A stretch of 64,000 bases of DNA from Anaerolineae bacterium (GCA_017303635.1 JAFLCG010000012.1:124001-188000); one strand, 5' to 3'. Counted from the stretch's first letter, positions 24,837-33,676 are shown. A program made the numbers and translations. The notes: generated by a model from the letters alone, not told the origin.

Positions 24837-25994
24837 TCAGGGGATGAGACCCTGTGCCAACACCGTGAAGTTGACCGGCGTGCCCCCCAGTTCAGGAATG
24901 ATGACCTGATACTCGACCAGTGCACCAGGGTCGAGCAGGGCGGCGACATCGCTAAAGCCAGCCGCAATCACGTTCTGCTCGGCATCGAAGATCGTGGCGA
25001 CCACCCGAATCTGTTCAAGGACGCTGTTGCCGGGATTACTGACCTGCCCACTGATAAATAGCCGACCATCTGGCTCGGTGCGCGAAGTATTGGTCACGGG
25101 TAGATCAATCACATCCGTGCGAGGTTGCCAGCTTCCTTCACTGCCCAGGATGATGCTGTAGGTGCTGATGCCGGGCGGTTGTACGCCAAAGCGCAAGCTG
25201 AACGGCGCGAACCCACCGGGCTGAAGAGCATGTCCCATCAAGACGTCGAGGGCTTCCGCGCTGGCACGACCATCCGCGTTGTACAGCAGTGCCCGGACCG
25301 GCAGACTGCCAGGGGCTTCGCTGCCCCGGTTGGCGACTTCACCCGTGAGGAAGAGCACCCCCTCCGGAGTCGTCCATACACTGACGTGTTGGACATCCAA
25401 CGCAGTGGCCGAGGCGACCGCCAGCACAGTCGGCTCGGCAGCTTCGAGGGTCGCGTCCGGGTTGACCACCAGACTGTTGATAATCGCTTCCAGTTCAGGC
25501 GAGGGGCCGCTTACTGGCAGCTTCACCTCCAGAACGCTCAACAGCGTACCGGTTTGCTGGATGAAGGTGTTGATAGGTTGGGTACGCCCCGCCGTTTGTT
25601 GCAGACCGGTCAAGCGCCAACTGCCGTCTCCCATCGCCTGCTGATCGACCTGATGATAACGCGACGCATCCGGGCGCAGCGCACTCTGATAGGTTTGCAT
25701 GAAAGTATTGAGTTCTGCCGGGGTGAAGCGCCGCCCCGGATTCATGACGCTAACTTGAATGGTCGGCACCGAATCCCCTGGAGCCGAGAAAGCAGCGCTG
25801 GCGAGGCTGGTCGTATCCTGCACGTAACTCGACCAGAGCCGCGGAACGGTGATTGCGAATGAGCCGCCGGGATGTTCAAACCGCAGCGGTGAGGCGTCCG
25901 GCGGGGCAGGTGTGGGCGCAAACATGACCGACCCGCTGCCACACCCGCTGAGCAGCAAAACGAGGATCACCAAAACATAAACAGCAGTCTTCAT
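24837..25994 (-). CDS. Lipoprotein with photosystem-like/FxLYD-type domains
   Basis: 385 residues. Signal with lipobox LLSGC (Cys at about 18), then a domain at about 40-175 (FEHPGGSFAITVPRLWSSYV, SWRLTGLQQTAG) resembling PsbP/DUF1795-like stress lipoprotein domains. Two successive beta-sandwich repeats of FxLYD type follow: FLTGEVANRGSEAPGSLPVR and FISGQVSNPGNSVLEQIRVV. Probably an outer-face lipoprotein; function unknown. Confidence 0.7.
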   Translation of the reverse strand: MKTAVYVLVILVLLLSGCGSGSVMFAPTPAPPDASPLRFEHPGGSFAITVPRLWSSYVQDTTSLASAAFSAPGDSVPTIQVSVMNPGRRFTPAELNTFMQTYQSALRPDASRYHQVDQQAMGDGSWRLTGLQQTAGRTQPINTFIQQTGTLLSVLEVKLPVSGPSPELEAIINSLVVNPDATLEAAEPTVLAVASATALDVQHVSVWTTPEGVLFLTGEVANRGSEAPGSLPVRALLYNADGRASAEALDVLMGHALQPGGFAPFSLRFGVQPPGISTYSIILGSEGSWQPRTDVIDLPVTNTSRTEPDGRLFISGQVSNPGNSVLEQIRVVATIFDAEQNVIAAGFSDVAALLDPGALVEYQVIIPELGGTPVNFTVLAQGLIP

Positions 25995-26171
25995 CGCGTT
26001 ACTCTATGGATAGGCCGCAACCCAGGTCGAGTATACCCCTGTAAACGAAGGGGTTGGTTTGAGTCCGGTTGTGGTACTTTATTCCTACTGGTTTAATTTT
26101 TGCAATACTCGCTATACTGATTTGTGACCATTCCTGTCACAAAAAGACGCCTTAGCTGAAGCGAGTACCTC

Positions 26172-26528
26172 GTGTATACCACCAATGAGATTCTTTTTCC
26201 GCATTCAGCCATCAACGCGCTCAAGACCACGCGCGGGCCTCAGTTTACCGCCTTGGTCGAGCGTATCCTCAAATTGCCGGAAACCCATGAAGAAACCCTG
26301 GCCTTCATGTACATGATGATCCAGATGGATGGTTGCATGGGTTGTGAGACGGATAGCTTCCGGGCGATGAAAGGTTGTGCGGCCTGCGCCATTCAAACAC
26401 TGCGCCGCTTCAAAGGCAGTGATGAAGAGCTGATCGCCACCTTTGAACAGGCTTTGTATGATGTCCGCGCTTTTGCGACTCAGAACCTGCAAACCTCCAA
26501 TGATGGGCGCGTGATCGAGTTCGCCTGA
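26172..26528 (+). CDS. Small cysteine-rich cytosolic protein of unknown function
   Basis: 118 residues from GTG 26172. A helical protein with a tight cysteine pair arrangement DGCMGC...KGCAAC (CxxC, 11 residues, CxxC), suited to a zinc or iron-sulfur site. No signal peptide. TATACT at 26113-26118 could be the -10 of its promoter. It precedes infC by about 150 nt on the same strand but probably has its own transcript. Family not recognised. Confidence 0.6.
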   Translation: MYTTNEILFPHSAINALKTTRGPQFTALVERILKLPETHEETLAFMYMMIQMDGCMGCETDSFRAMKGCAACAIQTLRRFKGSDEELIATFEQALYDVRAFATQNLQTSNDGRVIEFA

Positions 26529-26674
26529 GTCTGTTACTGTCTTATACACCGTCTTCCCTGTAATCCCCATCACGGAGAAGTAAGCCGCCATTGACCGTCT
26601 ATGGCGGTTGTGCTATCCTGCACAGGCTCAGTTTTGAGACAGCAAATTTCGCTTAAGTGTTGAGGTAGAGAGCC

Positions 26675-27199
26675 ATCAGCTCGCAACAATTTCGCATTAA
26701 CGACCAAATCCGCGCCCGCGAAGTCCGTCTAATCACGGATACAAATGAGAACATTGGCGTGGTTTCCCTGCGGACGGCGCTCCAGATGGCCGAGGAAAAA
26801 AGCCTCGACCTTGTGGAGGTTTCCCCGGCGGCTGAGCCGCCTGTGTGCCGCATCATGGATTTCGGCAAGTTCCAGTATGAACGTCGCCGAAAGGAACGTG
26901 AAGCGAAAAAAGCGCAGAAGATTGTCGAAATCAAGGAAGTCCAACTGCGTCCCAAGACCGATGGACACCATCTGGGGTTCAAGGTGCGGGATGCGCGCGG
27001 ATGGATTGAAGACGGCATGAAGGTACTGGTTCGAGTACGGTTCCGGGGTCGTGAACGGGAATACCCGAACATCGCGGCTGACCGGATGCGGGCGATTGCA
27101 GCAGAATTACAAGATGTGGCGGTCGTGGAGCAGCCCCCCACGATGGAGGGCAATTCGATGTCGATGATGCTCGCCCCCGCCGGGAATAAGAAGAAATAA
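26675..27199 (+). CDS. infC: Translation initiation factor IF-3, apparent AUC start
   Basis: 174 residues when started at ATC 26675. The frame is closed by TAG at 26666, there is no ATG, GTG or TTG before residue 29, and GAGGT lies 8 nt ahead of the ATC. The sequence then reads SSQQFRINDQIRAREVRLIT, exactly the IF-3 N-terminus; further on come VVSLRTALQMAEEKSLDLVE, KTDGHHLGFKVRDARGWIED and VRVRFRGREREYPN. IF-3 checks start codons on the 30S subunit; rare AUU/AUC starts on infC underlie its feedback control in other bacteria. A later GTG (26759) would cut off conserved residues. First gene of infC-rpmI-rplT. Confidence 0.93.
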   Translation: MSSQQFRINDQIRAREVRLITDTNENIGVVSLRTALQMAEEKSLDLVEVSPAAEPPVCRIMDFGKFQYERRRKEREAKKAQKIVEIKEVQLRPKTDGHHLGFKVRDARGWIEDGMKVLVRVRFRGREREYPNIAADRMRAIAAELQDVAVVEQPPTMEGNSMSMMLAPAGNKKK

Positions 27200-27214
27200 C
27201 TTCGGAGCAGAATC

Positions 27215-27463
27215 GTGGCGAAGGCGAAAACCAAGAAGTACAAGCTGAAGACTCATAAGGCAACTGCCAAGCGCTTCCGCGTGACGGCAGGGGGCAAGGT
27301 TGTACGCACCAAGGGTGGCAAGAGCCATCTGCGCCGTCGTACTCCCAAGCGTACCAAGCGCCAGTTCAAGAAGCTGATCGGGATTGCGGGAACCAAGGAC
27401 CAGCGCCGTGTGAAGCGGTTGGCCCCTTACCTGGGTAAATACCGTTCGAACCCCGGCAAATAA
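27215..27463 (+). CDS. rpmI: Ribosomal protein bL35
   Basis: 82 residues from GTG 27215. KKYKLKTHKATAKRFRVTAG and the GKSHLRRRTPKRTKR segment are typical of L35, though the C-terminal tail (GTKDQRRVKRLAPYLGKYRS) is longer than in E. coli. 16 nt after infC. Confidence 0.95.
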   Translation: MAKAKTKKYKLKTHKATAKRFRVTAGGKVVRTKGGKSHLRRRTPKRTKRQFKKLIGIAGTKDQRRVKRLAPYLGKYRSNPGK

Positions 27464-27551
27464 TCTATCGTCTATAGGGCTGCGCTGTAGCGCATCCACG
27501 TCATTGTGAGATAACACACCGGGTTTGCCGGTGGTTTGAGGAGAGAGTGCT

Positions 27552-27905
27552 GTGTCCAGAACCAAAACCGGCGTCGTTCGCCGCCGTTGGCATAAAAAAC
27601 TCATCAAGTCGATGAAGGGGCAGTGGGGCAGCAAGAGCCGCCTGCACCGTCGTGCCAGCGAGTCCATGCTCAAGGCCCTGTGGTATGCCTACCGGGATCG
27701 TCGCCAACGCAAGCGTGACCTCCGCCGCTTGTGGATTATCCGCATCAACGCGGCTGCCCGCCTGAGTGGTCTGAGCTACAGCAAGTTCATGCACGGCCTG
27801 AAGGTGGCGAAGGTGGAAGTGGATCGCAAGATGCTGGCGGATATCGCCGTGCGCGACCCGGAAACTTTCAAGAAGATTGCTGCGGTCAGCCTGCAGAATC
27901 AGTAA
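27552..27905 (+). CDS. rplT: Ribosomal protein bL20
   Basis: 117 residues from GTG 27552, with GAGGAGAGAG ahead. RWHKKLIKSMKGQWGSKSRL, WYAYRDRRQRKRDLRRLWII and RINAAARLSGLSYSKFMHGL are canonical L20. In the 88-nt gap before it, CACCGG-GTTTG-CCGGTG (about 27518-27534) forms a hairpin that may serve as the L20 autoregulatory site known from other bacteria (inference). Confidence 0.97.
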   Translation: MSRTKTGVVRRRWHKKLIKSMKGQWGSKSRLHRRASESMLKALWYAYRDRRQRKRDLRRLWIIRINAAARLSGLSYSKFMHGLKVAKVEVDRKMLADIAVRDPETFKKIAAVSLQNQ

Positions 27906-27923
27906 TTAGCGCTGTGAAACGGG

Positions 27924-27948
27924 CAGGGGAAGCCATGTGCTTCCCCTG
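27924..27948 (+). terminator. Terminator of the infC-rpmI-rplT operon
   Basis: CAGGGGAAGC-CATGT-GCTTCCCCTG, a 10-bp perfect stem followed by TTTGATTCTTT. Starts 19 nt after the rplT stop; it can also serve the convergent gene at 27978. Confidence 0.85.
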
Positions 27949-27977
27949 TTTGATTCTTTGTATAAGTTGTTGGTGGA

Positions 27978-28379
27978 TTATTCCATTTCAGATTCAGATC
28001 GGTGGCCTTGCTCATGTTCAATCATGGCATAGGCTTCAGACATCGACTTGACTGCAAATACAATCTGCCCGTGTTTGCGATCCACTTTTCTGAAGATGTT
28101 CACCATCGTTTGAATGAAGCTCCCGGCCACGATAATCAGGTTGCCTGCATTTTCCGGCCAACTACGGAAGACGTTCTGGGCAGCGCCGATGGCTGGGCCT
28201 TGTTTGGGGAAGCTCCCCTGCTGCATATCAACAATAATGTCGACCCGATGTTGTACTGTCGCAGCTAACTGCTGGGCTTCTTTGCTAGCTGTATAGAATT
28301 CTTCCCATGTCCAGTTTCCGGAATAGATGGTAATGACTACATTCGGATGTTTCTCATCCCAGCGAACGACAGCAGGCAT
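27978..28379 (-). CDS. STAS-like small protein, function unknown
   Basis: 133 residues from ATG 28379 (AAAGGATG upstream). The alternating pattern VVITIYSGNWTWEEFYTASK, VDIIVDMQQGSFP, NLIIVAGSFIQTMVNIFRKV and IVFAVKSMSEAYAMIEHEQ fits a STAS/SpoIIAA-like alpha-beta fold. These often act in anti-sigma or stress signalling or bind lipids, but no partner is nearby. Longer frames to 28520 lack a good ribosome site. Confidence 0.55.
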   Translation of the reverse strand: MPAVVRWDEKHPNVVITIYSGNWTWEEFYTASKEAQQLAATVQHRVDIIVDMQQGSFPKQGPAIGAAQNVFRSWPENAGNLIIVAGSFIQTMVNIFRKVDRKHGQIVFAVKSMSEAYAMIEHEQGHRSESEME

Positions 28380-28535
28380 TAGACACATCCTTTCGGGGTC
28401 ATTGGAACGTTTAGGGATTGTAGTCTGAAGTTTCGTTTGAGGCGAACAAATAAACTGGCGCGGGACTTTACGGTGCTGACCGGTTGTTCTGCGAGGATGC
28501 GAGAGGGCGGTTATCGACAACCGCCCTGAGGTACA

Positions 28536-28859
28536 CTATCGGAGGACGACAGCGGTGCCGGTCGCGCTGACCATCAACATGCCGCCGTTAGGGCCGACGG
28601 TTTCATAGTCGATATCCACGCCGATGACCGCGTTGGCACCCATCTGCTGGGCGGACTGCATCATCTCGCTCAGCGCGCTATCCCGGGCTTCCCGCAGCGA
28701 TTCTTCATAGGCTTTCGAGCGCCCACCGATAATGTCGGTGATGCCCGCCATGAAGTCGCGGAAGATGTTCGCACCGAGGATGGTTTCCCCGGCGACAACA
28801 CCCAGATACTTCTCAACCGATTGACCTTCGATGCTGGTGGTCGTAGTGACTAACATCAT
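28536..28859 (-). CDS. YbjQ/UPF0145 heavy-metal-binding-domain protein
   Basis: 107 residues. MMLVTTTTSIEGQSVEKYLG, GANIFRDFMAGITDIIGGRS, EESLREARDSALSEM and GANAVIGVDIDYETVG are the clear YbjQ pattern. Members form pentamers; biochemical role unsettled despite the heavy-metal-binding label. Monocistronic. Confidence 0.93.
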   Translation of the reverse strand: MMLVTTTTSIEGQSVEKYLGVVAGETILGANIFRDFMAGITDIIGGRSKAYEESLREARDSALSEMMQSAQQMGANAVIGVDIDYETVGPNGGMLMVSATGTAVVLR

Positions 28860-28959
28860 ACCGTTTCCTCATTGATACCAATTGACACTGTTGAATACGT
28901 CCATCGGTGTCAAAGTGTAGCGCTCGCCTGCTTTGTTTTGCCCCCCAATAAACGGGGGA

Positions 28960-29475
28960 TCAGGCTGGCGGCAGCGCGCAGCAGACGGATGTCAGACTGA
29001 TGACGAGCGCAGCGATCACCAGCGCGTAGGCGATCACCAGTCCACCGGTCAGCGTGACCATCTGGCGGGTCGTCACGTTCCGCACCGTGAATTTGGTGCG
29101 GAGCAGGAAGGCGATCTTGACCAGGTCACCGGCCAGCATGAGCGCGGCGAACATCAGGCCGAGGAAGTAAAGATTGTTGTTCGCGTGCGAGAGCGTCCAG
29201 GTCATCGCCGCATGCGCCGTCACATTCACGACCACGAACAGCATGGCAGTGATCTCTTTTTCCAGCCAACGATCATAGATAGCCGCGACATAGGACAGGG
29301 TGATGATGCCGAGCAGGACGACCGGGAAGCTAAGTGCCGGGCTGATGCCTGCCGGGATTTGCGTGAGGGCGTAGAAGGCGATGGCGTGCCCGGCCAGTTT
29401 GAGGCCGGTTTCCAGCCACCCCAACCCCGTCCAATTGCCGAAATACCATTGTTTTTGATCTGCGGGCTTATTCAT
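28960..29475 (-). CDS. Five-helix integral membrane protein, unknown
   Basis: 171 residues from ATG 29475, which overlaps the TGA of the upstream gene as ATGA. A short polar start (MNKPADQKQWYFGNWTGLGW) is followed by about four to five helices (GLKLAGHAIAFYALTQI, FPVVLLGIITLSYVAAIY, ITAMLFVVVNVTAHAAM, LYFLGLMFAALMLAGDLV, GGLVIAYALVIAALVISL). Family not recognised. Translationally coupled to 29472-29882. Confidence 0.7.
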   Translation of the reverse strand: MNKPADQKQWYFGNWTGLGWLETGLKLAGHAIAFYALTQIPAGISPALSFPVVLLGIITLSYVAAIYDRWLEKEITAMLFVVVNVTAHAAMTWTLSHANNNLYFLGLMFAALMLAGDLVKIAFLLRTKFTVRNVTTRQMVTLTGGLVIAYALVIAALVISLTSVCCALPPA

Positions 29476-29882
29476 GAGGGTGTCCATTCGATAATCGGGC
29501 GTGTGCCGCTGAGTTGATGCATGATCCCCTGCACGCCGTCAGCCTCGGCGGATTCAATCAATTCCGGCGGCAGGCTGCCCAGCATGAGCTTCCAGCGTTG
29601 ATGCCATATCCAGCGGCCATCCGTCCCCAGCGTGCCGTGACTGAGATAGAGGAAGCGTTCCCCCACTTTGCCATGCACATACGCGCCCCGGAAGTCGAGT
29701 GTATCGAGGCGGGGTTGGTGGAGGAGTGTGAGCGTGCAAGTATAGCTGAGTCCGCCTTCGGGTGTCGGTGTGCCGGTTTGCAGATGCTGGGATTGATCTT
29801 GCAGACCGAACGCCGCGCCGGGGAAACAGTTCGGCGGTTGCATGACGATGATTCGAATGGGCAGGTCGCGTTGAGGGGACAT
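29472..29882 (-). CDS. DUF5990-like protein
   Basis: 136 residues. The start SPQRDLPIRIIVMQPPNCFP, then GAAFGLQDQSQHLQTGTPTP and DFRGAYVHGKVGERFLYLSH resemble DUF5990, an uncharacterised soluble beta-rich family. The last codons overlap the start of the membrane protein gene, so the two are an operon. Role unknown. Confidence 0.6.
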   Translation of the reverse strand: MSPQRDLPIRIIVMQPPNCFPGAAFGLQDQSQHLQTGTPTPEGGLSYTCTLTLLHQPRLDTLDFRGAYVHGKVGERFLYLSHGTLGTDGRWIWHQRWKLMLGSLPPELIESAEADGVQGIMHQLSGTRPIIEWTPS

Positions 29883-30182
29883 GGTTTCAGGTTACTGGTT
29901 GCAAGAAGCAAGACACAAGAAGCAGGCTAAACTATTGTCATACAGGTAGATGAGGAATGGATGATGAGCCGACACGGTGGTGCGGTGCTGCCGGGTTCGC
30001 GCTGGCGGCTACGGAGATGTGGAAGGAATAGGCGTGTATCCGGCGTGTAATTGATAGACCAAATCGTCTCGTCAGACGGTAGATGCACGCCTTGTCCCTA
30101 CATCTGTTATTCATTGATGAGGGCGATAACCTGAATTTGATCAGGCTATGAGCCATCAGCTATCAGCCATAAACCTGCCCAA
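29883..30182. repeat. Gene-poor gap with interspersed words
   Basis: No gene supported. The edges carry repeat words: TTTCAGGTTACTGGTTGCAA (29884-29903, also near 590-615 and 6055-6090) and GAGCCATCAGCTATCAGCCA (30148-30167, also near 640, 12045 and 32925). Nothing else identified. Confidence 0.5.
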
Positions 30183-31790
30183 TCACATCCGAAACACCCC
30201 AAACCCCATCCCCTCCGCCGGAGTCCGCGCACACAGACTGAGCGCCAGCCCCAACGTGTGACGGGTGTCCACCGGGTCGATCACGCCGTCATCCCACAAC
30301 CGCGCTGAGGAATAGTATGGCGACCCTTCGCGCTCATAGCGTTCGATGATCGGCTGGCGGATGGCCTCCTGCTCCGCCGGGGTCAGATCAGGCTGACCGG
30401 CCCGCGCCAGTTGATCGCGCTTGATGGTCAGCAGCACGCTGGCAGCTTGCTCCCCGCCCATGACGCTGATGCGGGCGTTGGGCCACATCCACAGAAAACG
30501 CGGGTTATAGGCGCGACCACACATGCCATAATTGCCCGCGCCGAAGCTGCCGCCGATGATGACGGTCAGCTTGGGGACCCGGGCGGTGGCGACCGCGTGA
30601 ACCAGCTTGGCTCCGTCTTTGGCGATCCCCCGCGTCTCATATTCCTTGCCGACCATGAATCCGGTGACATTCTGCAAAAACAGTAGCGGCACCCCCCGCG
30701 CCGCGCATAGCTCGATGAAGTGTGCGCCCTTCAAGGCGCTCTCGCTGAACAGCACGCCGTTGTTGGCGAGGATGCCGACCGGGTAGCCCTCGATGCGGGC
30801 GAAGCCGGTCACCAATGTGCGACCGTAATCTGCCTTGAAGGGGGCAAAGCGACTGCTATCCACCAATCGGGCGATCACTTCATGCACATCGTAGCTCTCG
30901 CGGAAGTTGGTCGGCAGCAGGCCGTAGAGTTCGGCGGGGTCATAGCGGGGTGGTTCGGCAGGGTACGGCGGCGGAGTCGGCGCGGGTTGGTTGAGTGTCT
31001 CGACGATGCCACGCACGATTTGCAGGGCATGACCGTCATCCTCCGCGTAGTGATCGGCCACGCCGGAGTGATGGGTATGGACATAGGCACCGCCCAGTTC
31101 TTCCGCGCTGACTTCCTCACCCGTGGCCGCCTTGACCAGCGGCGGCCCACCTAAAAAGATGGTGCCGGTGCCATTGACGATGACGGCTTCATCCGACATG
31201 GCCGGGACATAGGCCCCGCCGGCGGTACAACTGCCCATCACGCAGGCGATCTGCGGGATGCGGGCGGCGCTCATCTGCGCCTGATTGTAGAAGATGCGCC
31301 CAAAGTCGTCGGCATCCGGGAAGACCTCATCCTGCATGGGTAGGAAGGCTCCGCCGCTATCGACCAGAACCAGGCAGGGCAGCCGATTCTCCAGCGCGAT
31401 CTGCTGGGCGCGGAGGTGCTTTTTGACGGTGATCGGGTAGTAGGTGCCGCCTTTGACGGTGGCATCATTGGCGAGGATCAGGCACTCGCGCCCGCTGACC
31501 CGCCCGATCCCGGCGACCAGTCCCGCCGAGGGAGTCGGATCATCGTAGAGGGCGTGGCCTGCCAGCGGCGCAATCTCCAGAAATGGCGATCCGGCATCCA
31601 GCAGGGCGTCGATGCGTTCACGGGCCAGCAGCTTGCCCTGGGCGCGGTGACGGGCTTGCGCGGTCGCTCCACCCCCGGCGCGGGTGCTGGCAAGGTGTAG
31701 ATGGAGTTCTTCGACCAGTGCGCGGTAGTGGGCGGCATTGTGCTGGAAGGCCGGGTCATCGGCGCGGAGGTGGGTGGGGAGGGTGTTCAT
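30183..31790 (-). CDS. Acyl-CoA carboxylase carboxyltransferase (beta) subunit, MCC/GCC type
   Basis: 535 residues, family length. N-terminal carboxyltransferase half: GSPFLEIAPLAGHALYDD, GRVSGRECLILANDATVKGG, PCLVLVDSGGAFLPMQDEVF, QIACVMGSCTAGGAYVPAMS. C-terminal half: YDVHEVIARLVDSSRFAPFK, VGILANNGVLFSESALKGAH, FLQNVTGFMVGKEYETRGIA, GGSFGAGNYGMCGRAYNPRF, RISVMGGEQAASVL. It transfers CO2 from carboxybiotin to an acyl-CoA; the overall motif pattern is that of methylcrotonyl/geranyl-CoA carboxylase beta subunits used in leucine or terpenoid catabolism. The biotin subunit is not in the window. Confidence 0.93.
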   Translation of the reverse strand: MNTLPTHLRADDPAFQHNAAHYRALVEELHLHLASTRAGGGATAQARHRAQGKLLARERIDALLDAGSPFLEIAPLAGHALYDDPTPSAGLVAGIGRVSGRECLILANDATVKGGTYYPITVKKHLRAQQIALENRLPCLVLVDSGGAFLPMQDEVFPDADDFGRIFYNQAQMSAARIPQIACVMGSCTAGGAYVPAMSDEAVIVNGTGTIFLGGPPLVKAATGEEVSAEELGGAYVHTHHSGVADHYAEDDGHALQIVRGIVETLNQPAPTPPPYPAEPPRYDPAELYGLLPTNFRESYDVHEVIARLVDSSRFAPFKADYGRTLVTGFARIEGYPVGILANNGVLFSESALKGAHFIELCAARGVPLLFLQNVTGFMVGKEYETRGIAKDGAKLVHAVATARVPKLTVIIGGSFGAGNYGMCGRAYNPRFLWMWPNARISVMGGEQAASVLLTIKRDQLARAGQPDLTPAEQEAIRQPIIERYEREGSPYYSSARLWDDGVIDPVDTRHTLGLALSLCARTPAEGMGFGVFRM

Positions 31791-31798
31791 GGGAAGAA

Positions 31799-31897
31799 CT
31801 TAACGCAAAGCGGCCAAGATGCAAAGGTGCAAAGCGGGGAGTAAACACAGAGGCACAGAGAATACACAGAGGTTCACAGAGAAACGATTTAACGCAA
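31799..31897. repeat. CAAAG / CACAGAG tract
   Basis: TTAACGCAAAGCGGCCAAGA, TGCAAAGGTGCAAAGCGG, then ACACAGAGGCACAGAGAATA and CACAGAGGTTCACAGAGAAA. Degenerate short-unit tract of a kind found in many bacterial genomes; the complementary form is at 21541-21645. Confidence 0.7.
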
Positions 31898-31986
31898 AGC
31901 AGAAAAGCCCGATTATGGAATCCAGCTTTTCTTAATGGAGTTACGATAAACTGTGGATAGGCCTATCTGCTCAACAAGAGGTAATC

Positions 31987-32241
31987 ATGGATAGTTCACA
32001 ATCACACTATCTCAGTTCAATGTGGACAACGGAGTTAAATGATTACTGTTTGGTCGATTTGGGCAATGACAAGGACTATGTCATATACCAGTTAAGCACC
32101 AATGCCTTGGTAATTATCGAGGAGGATGATGTCTATTTCTATACTATCGACCAATTACTGCTGGCAGGCGCAAGGGTTATCACGTCACTTGAAGAGCTTC
32201 AGCTACTGACCAATAGACCGTTTCGCCCGTGGGGCGAGTAA
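31987..32241 (+). CDS. Small hypothetical protein
   Basis: 84 residues, acidic: TTELNDYCLVDLGNDKDYVI, then LSTNALVIIEEDDVYFYTID and LQLLTNRPFRPWGE. AAGAGGTAATC is a good ribosome site. No signal peptide, no recognised family; a compact alpha-beta domain seems likely. AT-richer than the flanks. Confidence 0.55.
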   Translation: MDSSQSHYLSSMWTTELNDYCLVDLGNDKDYVIYQLSTNALVIIEEDDVYFYTIDQLLLAGARVITSLEELQLLTNRPFRPWGE

Positions 32242-32252
32242 GGAACCGTTCA

Positions 32253-32894
32253 TCAGGCAGAATTGAGTTGTTTGAACAGGGCGGCGAAGAAGTCCGGGCG
32301 GGATTCGGTGGTCAATTTGACGGCGCAAGTCAGGTTGTTGATTTGCGAGTTTACCAGCAGCAGATCGAAGTCCAGCGATTCCAGCAGGTGCAGGCTGGCG
32401 GTGTAGGCTTTCACACCAGCTTTGGTCGCGGTGGGTATCCATTGGTTGCCGTCGTGCCAGATGAAATCCCCGGCAAACAGGTAGCGTTGATCGCCGACCG
32501 TGACCCGATAGCACACACCACCGACTCGATGCCCCGGCGTGGGGATGACTTCGACGCCCTCGGTCAGATCATGCCGGGTGAAGGGGAAGGTGACGACCTG
32601 CTTCAGGCCGGGGGTCACATCCGGCGCTTCTTTCTCGCTGCAATACAGCGGCGCATCGAAGCGGGCGGCCACTTCATCACAGTGGGCAGATTTGAAGTGC
32701 GAGTCGGTCAGCAGTTGATGGCTCACGCCGCCCAGTTGCTGGATAGTGTCGAAGTGCGCCTCTATCGTGCTGCTGTTGGCGTAGCAGGGGATGATCAGGT
32801 TGCCCGCTTCCCGCTGCACGAGGAATGAACGGTACTTCTTCGGCGTGGGCTTTGAGGGCAAGACTTCGTAGATATGGGGGAAGCGTTGGTGCAT
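32253..32894 (-). CDS. Metallo-beta-lactamase-fold protein with eroded metal site
   Basis: 213 residues. The general MBL layout is visible (SFLVQREAGNLIIPCYANSS, LLTDSHFKSAHCDEVAARF, EVIPTPGHRVGGVCYRV, YLFAGDFIWHDG). The normal HxHxDH site is reduced to DSHFKSAHCDE, while TPGH and GD remain. Metal binding is thus partly lost, or uses an altered set. Function unknown. Confidence 0.7.
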   Translation of the reverse strand: MHQRFPHIYEVLPSKPTPKKYRSFLVQREAGNLIIPCYANSSTIEAHFDTIQQLGGVSHQLLTDSHFKSAHCDEVAARFDAPLYCSEKEAPDVTPGLKQVVTFPFTRHDLTEGVEVIPTPGHRVGGVCYRVTVGDQRYLFAGDFIWHDGNQWIPTATKAGVKAYTASLHLLESLDFDLLLVNSQINNLTCAVKLTTESRPDFFAALFKQLNSA

Positions 32895-32926
32895 GGTTCT
32901 CGCCTTTGTCTTTGAGCCATACGCTA

Positions 32927-33442
32927 TCAGCTATCAGCTATCAGCTCTTCAATCTGCCGCTCCAGATGCGCGTCGCCATCGGCGTTGTTGTCGATGGTCT
33001 GATAGGGGATCCCCGGCGGCTCGAACAGAGTCACCATTCGGCGGGCATAACCCGGGTCGAGGCGCATGATCGGTCGCTCGGCCAGGCGGCGCTCGCGCAG
33101 GTCATCCGTCGCGCGTACCAGCACGAATCGCGCTGCCGGAAAAGCCTCCAGAAAGCGCAGACGGTACTTCTCTTTGATGAAGGTCTGGGCGACGACCAGG
33201 CGCGGGTGGCGGGGCCAGAGTTCAGCGGTGTGGGCGATAATGCGGTCGAAAAAGGCATCGCGCATGGTATCGGTCACGGGTTGGGCGGCTTCGATGGCGG
33301 CGCGCATGGCGGCGGGAAGGTCATCATCCCCGTCGTGGACAGTGAATCCAAAACGCTCGAAGACATAGGCGGCAAAGGTTTTGCCCGCCCCGGGCAGTCC
33401 AAAGGCGACATACAGGGCAGGCGATTGGTGCGATTTGGGCAT
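32927..33442 (-). CDS. P-loop kinase (AAA/zeta-like nucleoside or sugar kinase fold)
   Basis: 171 residues from ATG 33442. Walker A GLPGAGKT near residue 16, followed by HDGDDDLPAAM, RLVVAQTFIKEKYRLRFLEA (Walker B position) and RRLAERPIM (lid). Resembles gluconokinase/zeta-type small kinases; substrate unknown. The C-terminal residues ADS and the stop are coded by the AGCTATCAGC-type repeat. Confidence 0.75.
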   Translation of the reverse strand: MPKSHQSPALYVAFGLPGAGKTFAAYVFERFGFTVHDGDDDLPAAMRAAIEAAQPVTDTMRDAFFDRIIAHTAELWPRHPRLVVAQTFIKEKYRLRFLEAFPAARFVLVRATDDLRERRLAERPIMRLDPGYARRMVTLFEPPGIPYQTIDNNADGDAHLERQIEELIADS

Positions 33443-33676
33443 GGTCTCTACCTGACGCAATACCGCAAGTGTACCAAGCCGCGTTCATAGTTCACAGTGA
33501 AGAAGTGACAGCGTGAAAGAGTTGCTGATGCTGTGCGGGCCGACTTGAACTCTGTCATCTGAACTTGGAACTTGTGACCTGAAACCGGTCACCCCATGTT
33601 GGGAACCCATCTGCGGAGAATGCTAATCTTACGTATAATGGAGGCCATTCGGGGCGAACGAGACAATGGATGCGCC

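Noticed and set aside
26759..27199. infC starting at GTG 26759
   Set aside because: It would remove the conserved FRINDQIRAREVRLI segment; ATC 26675 has a ribosome site and the right N-terminus.
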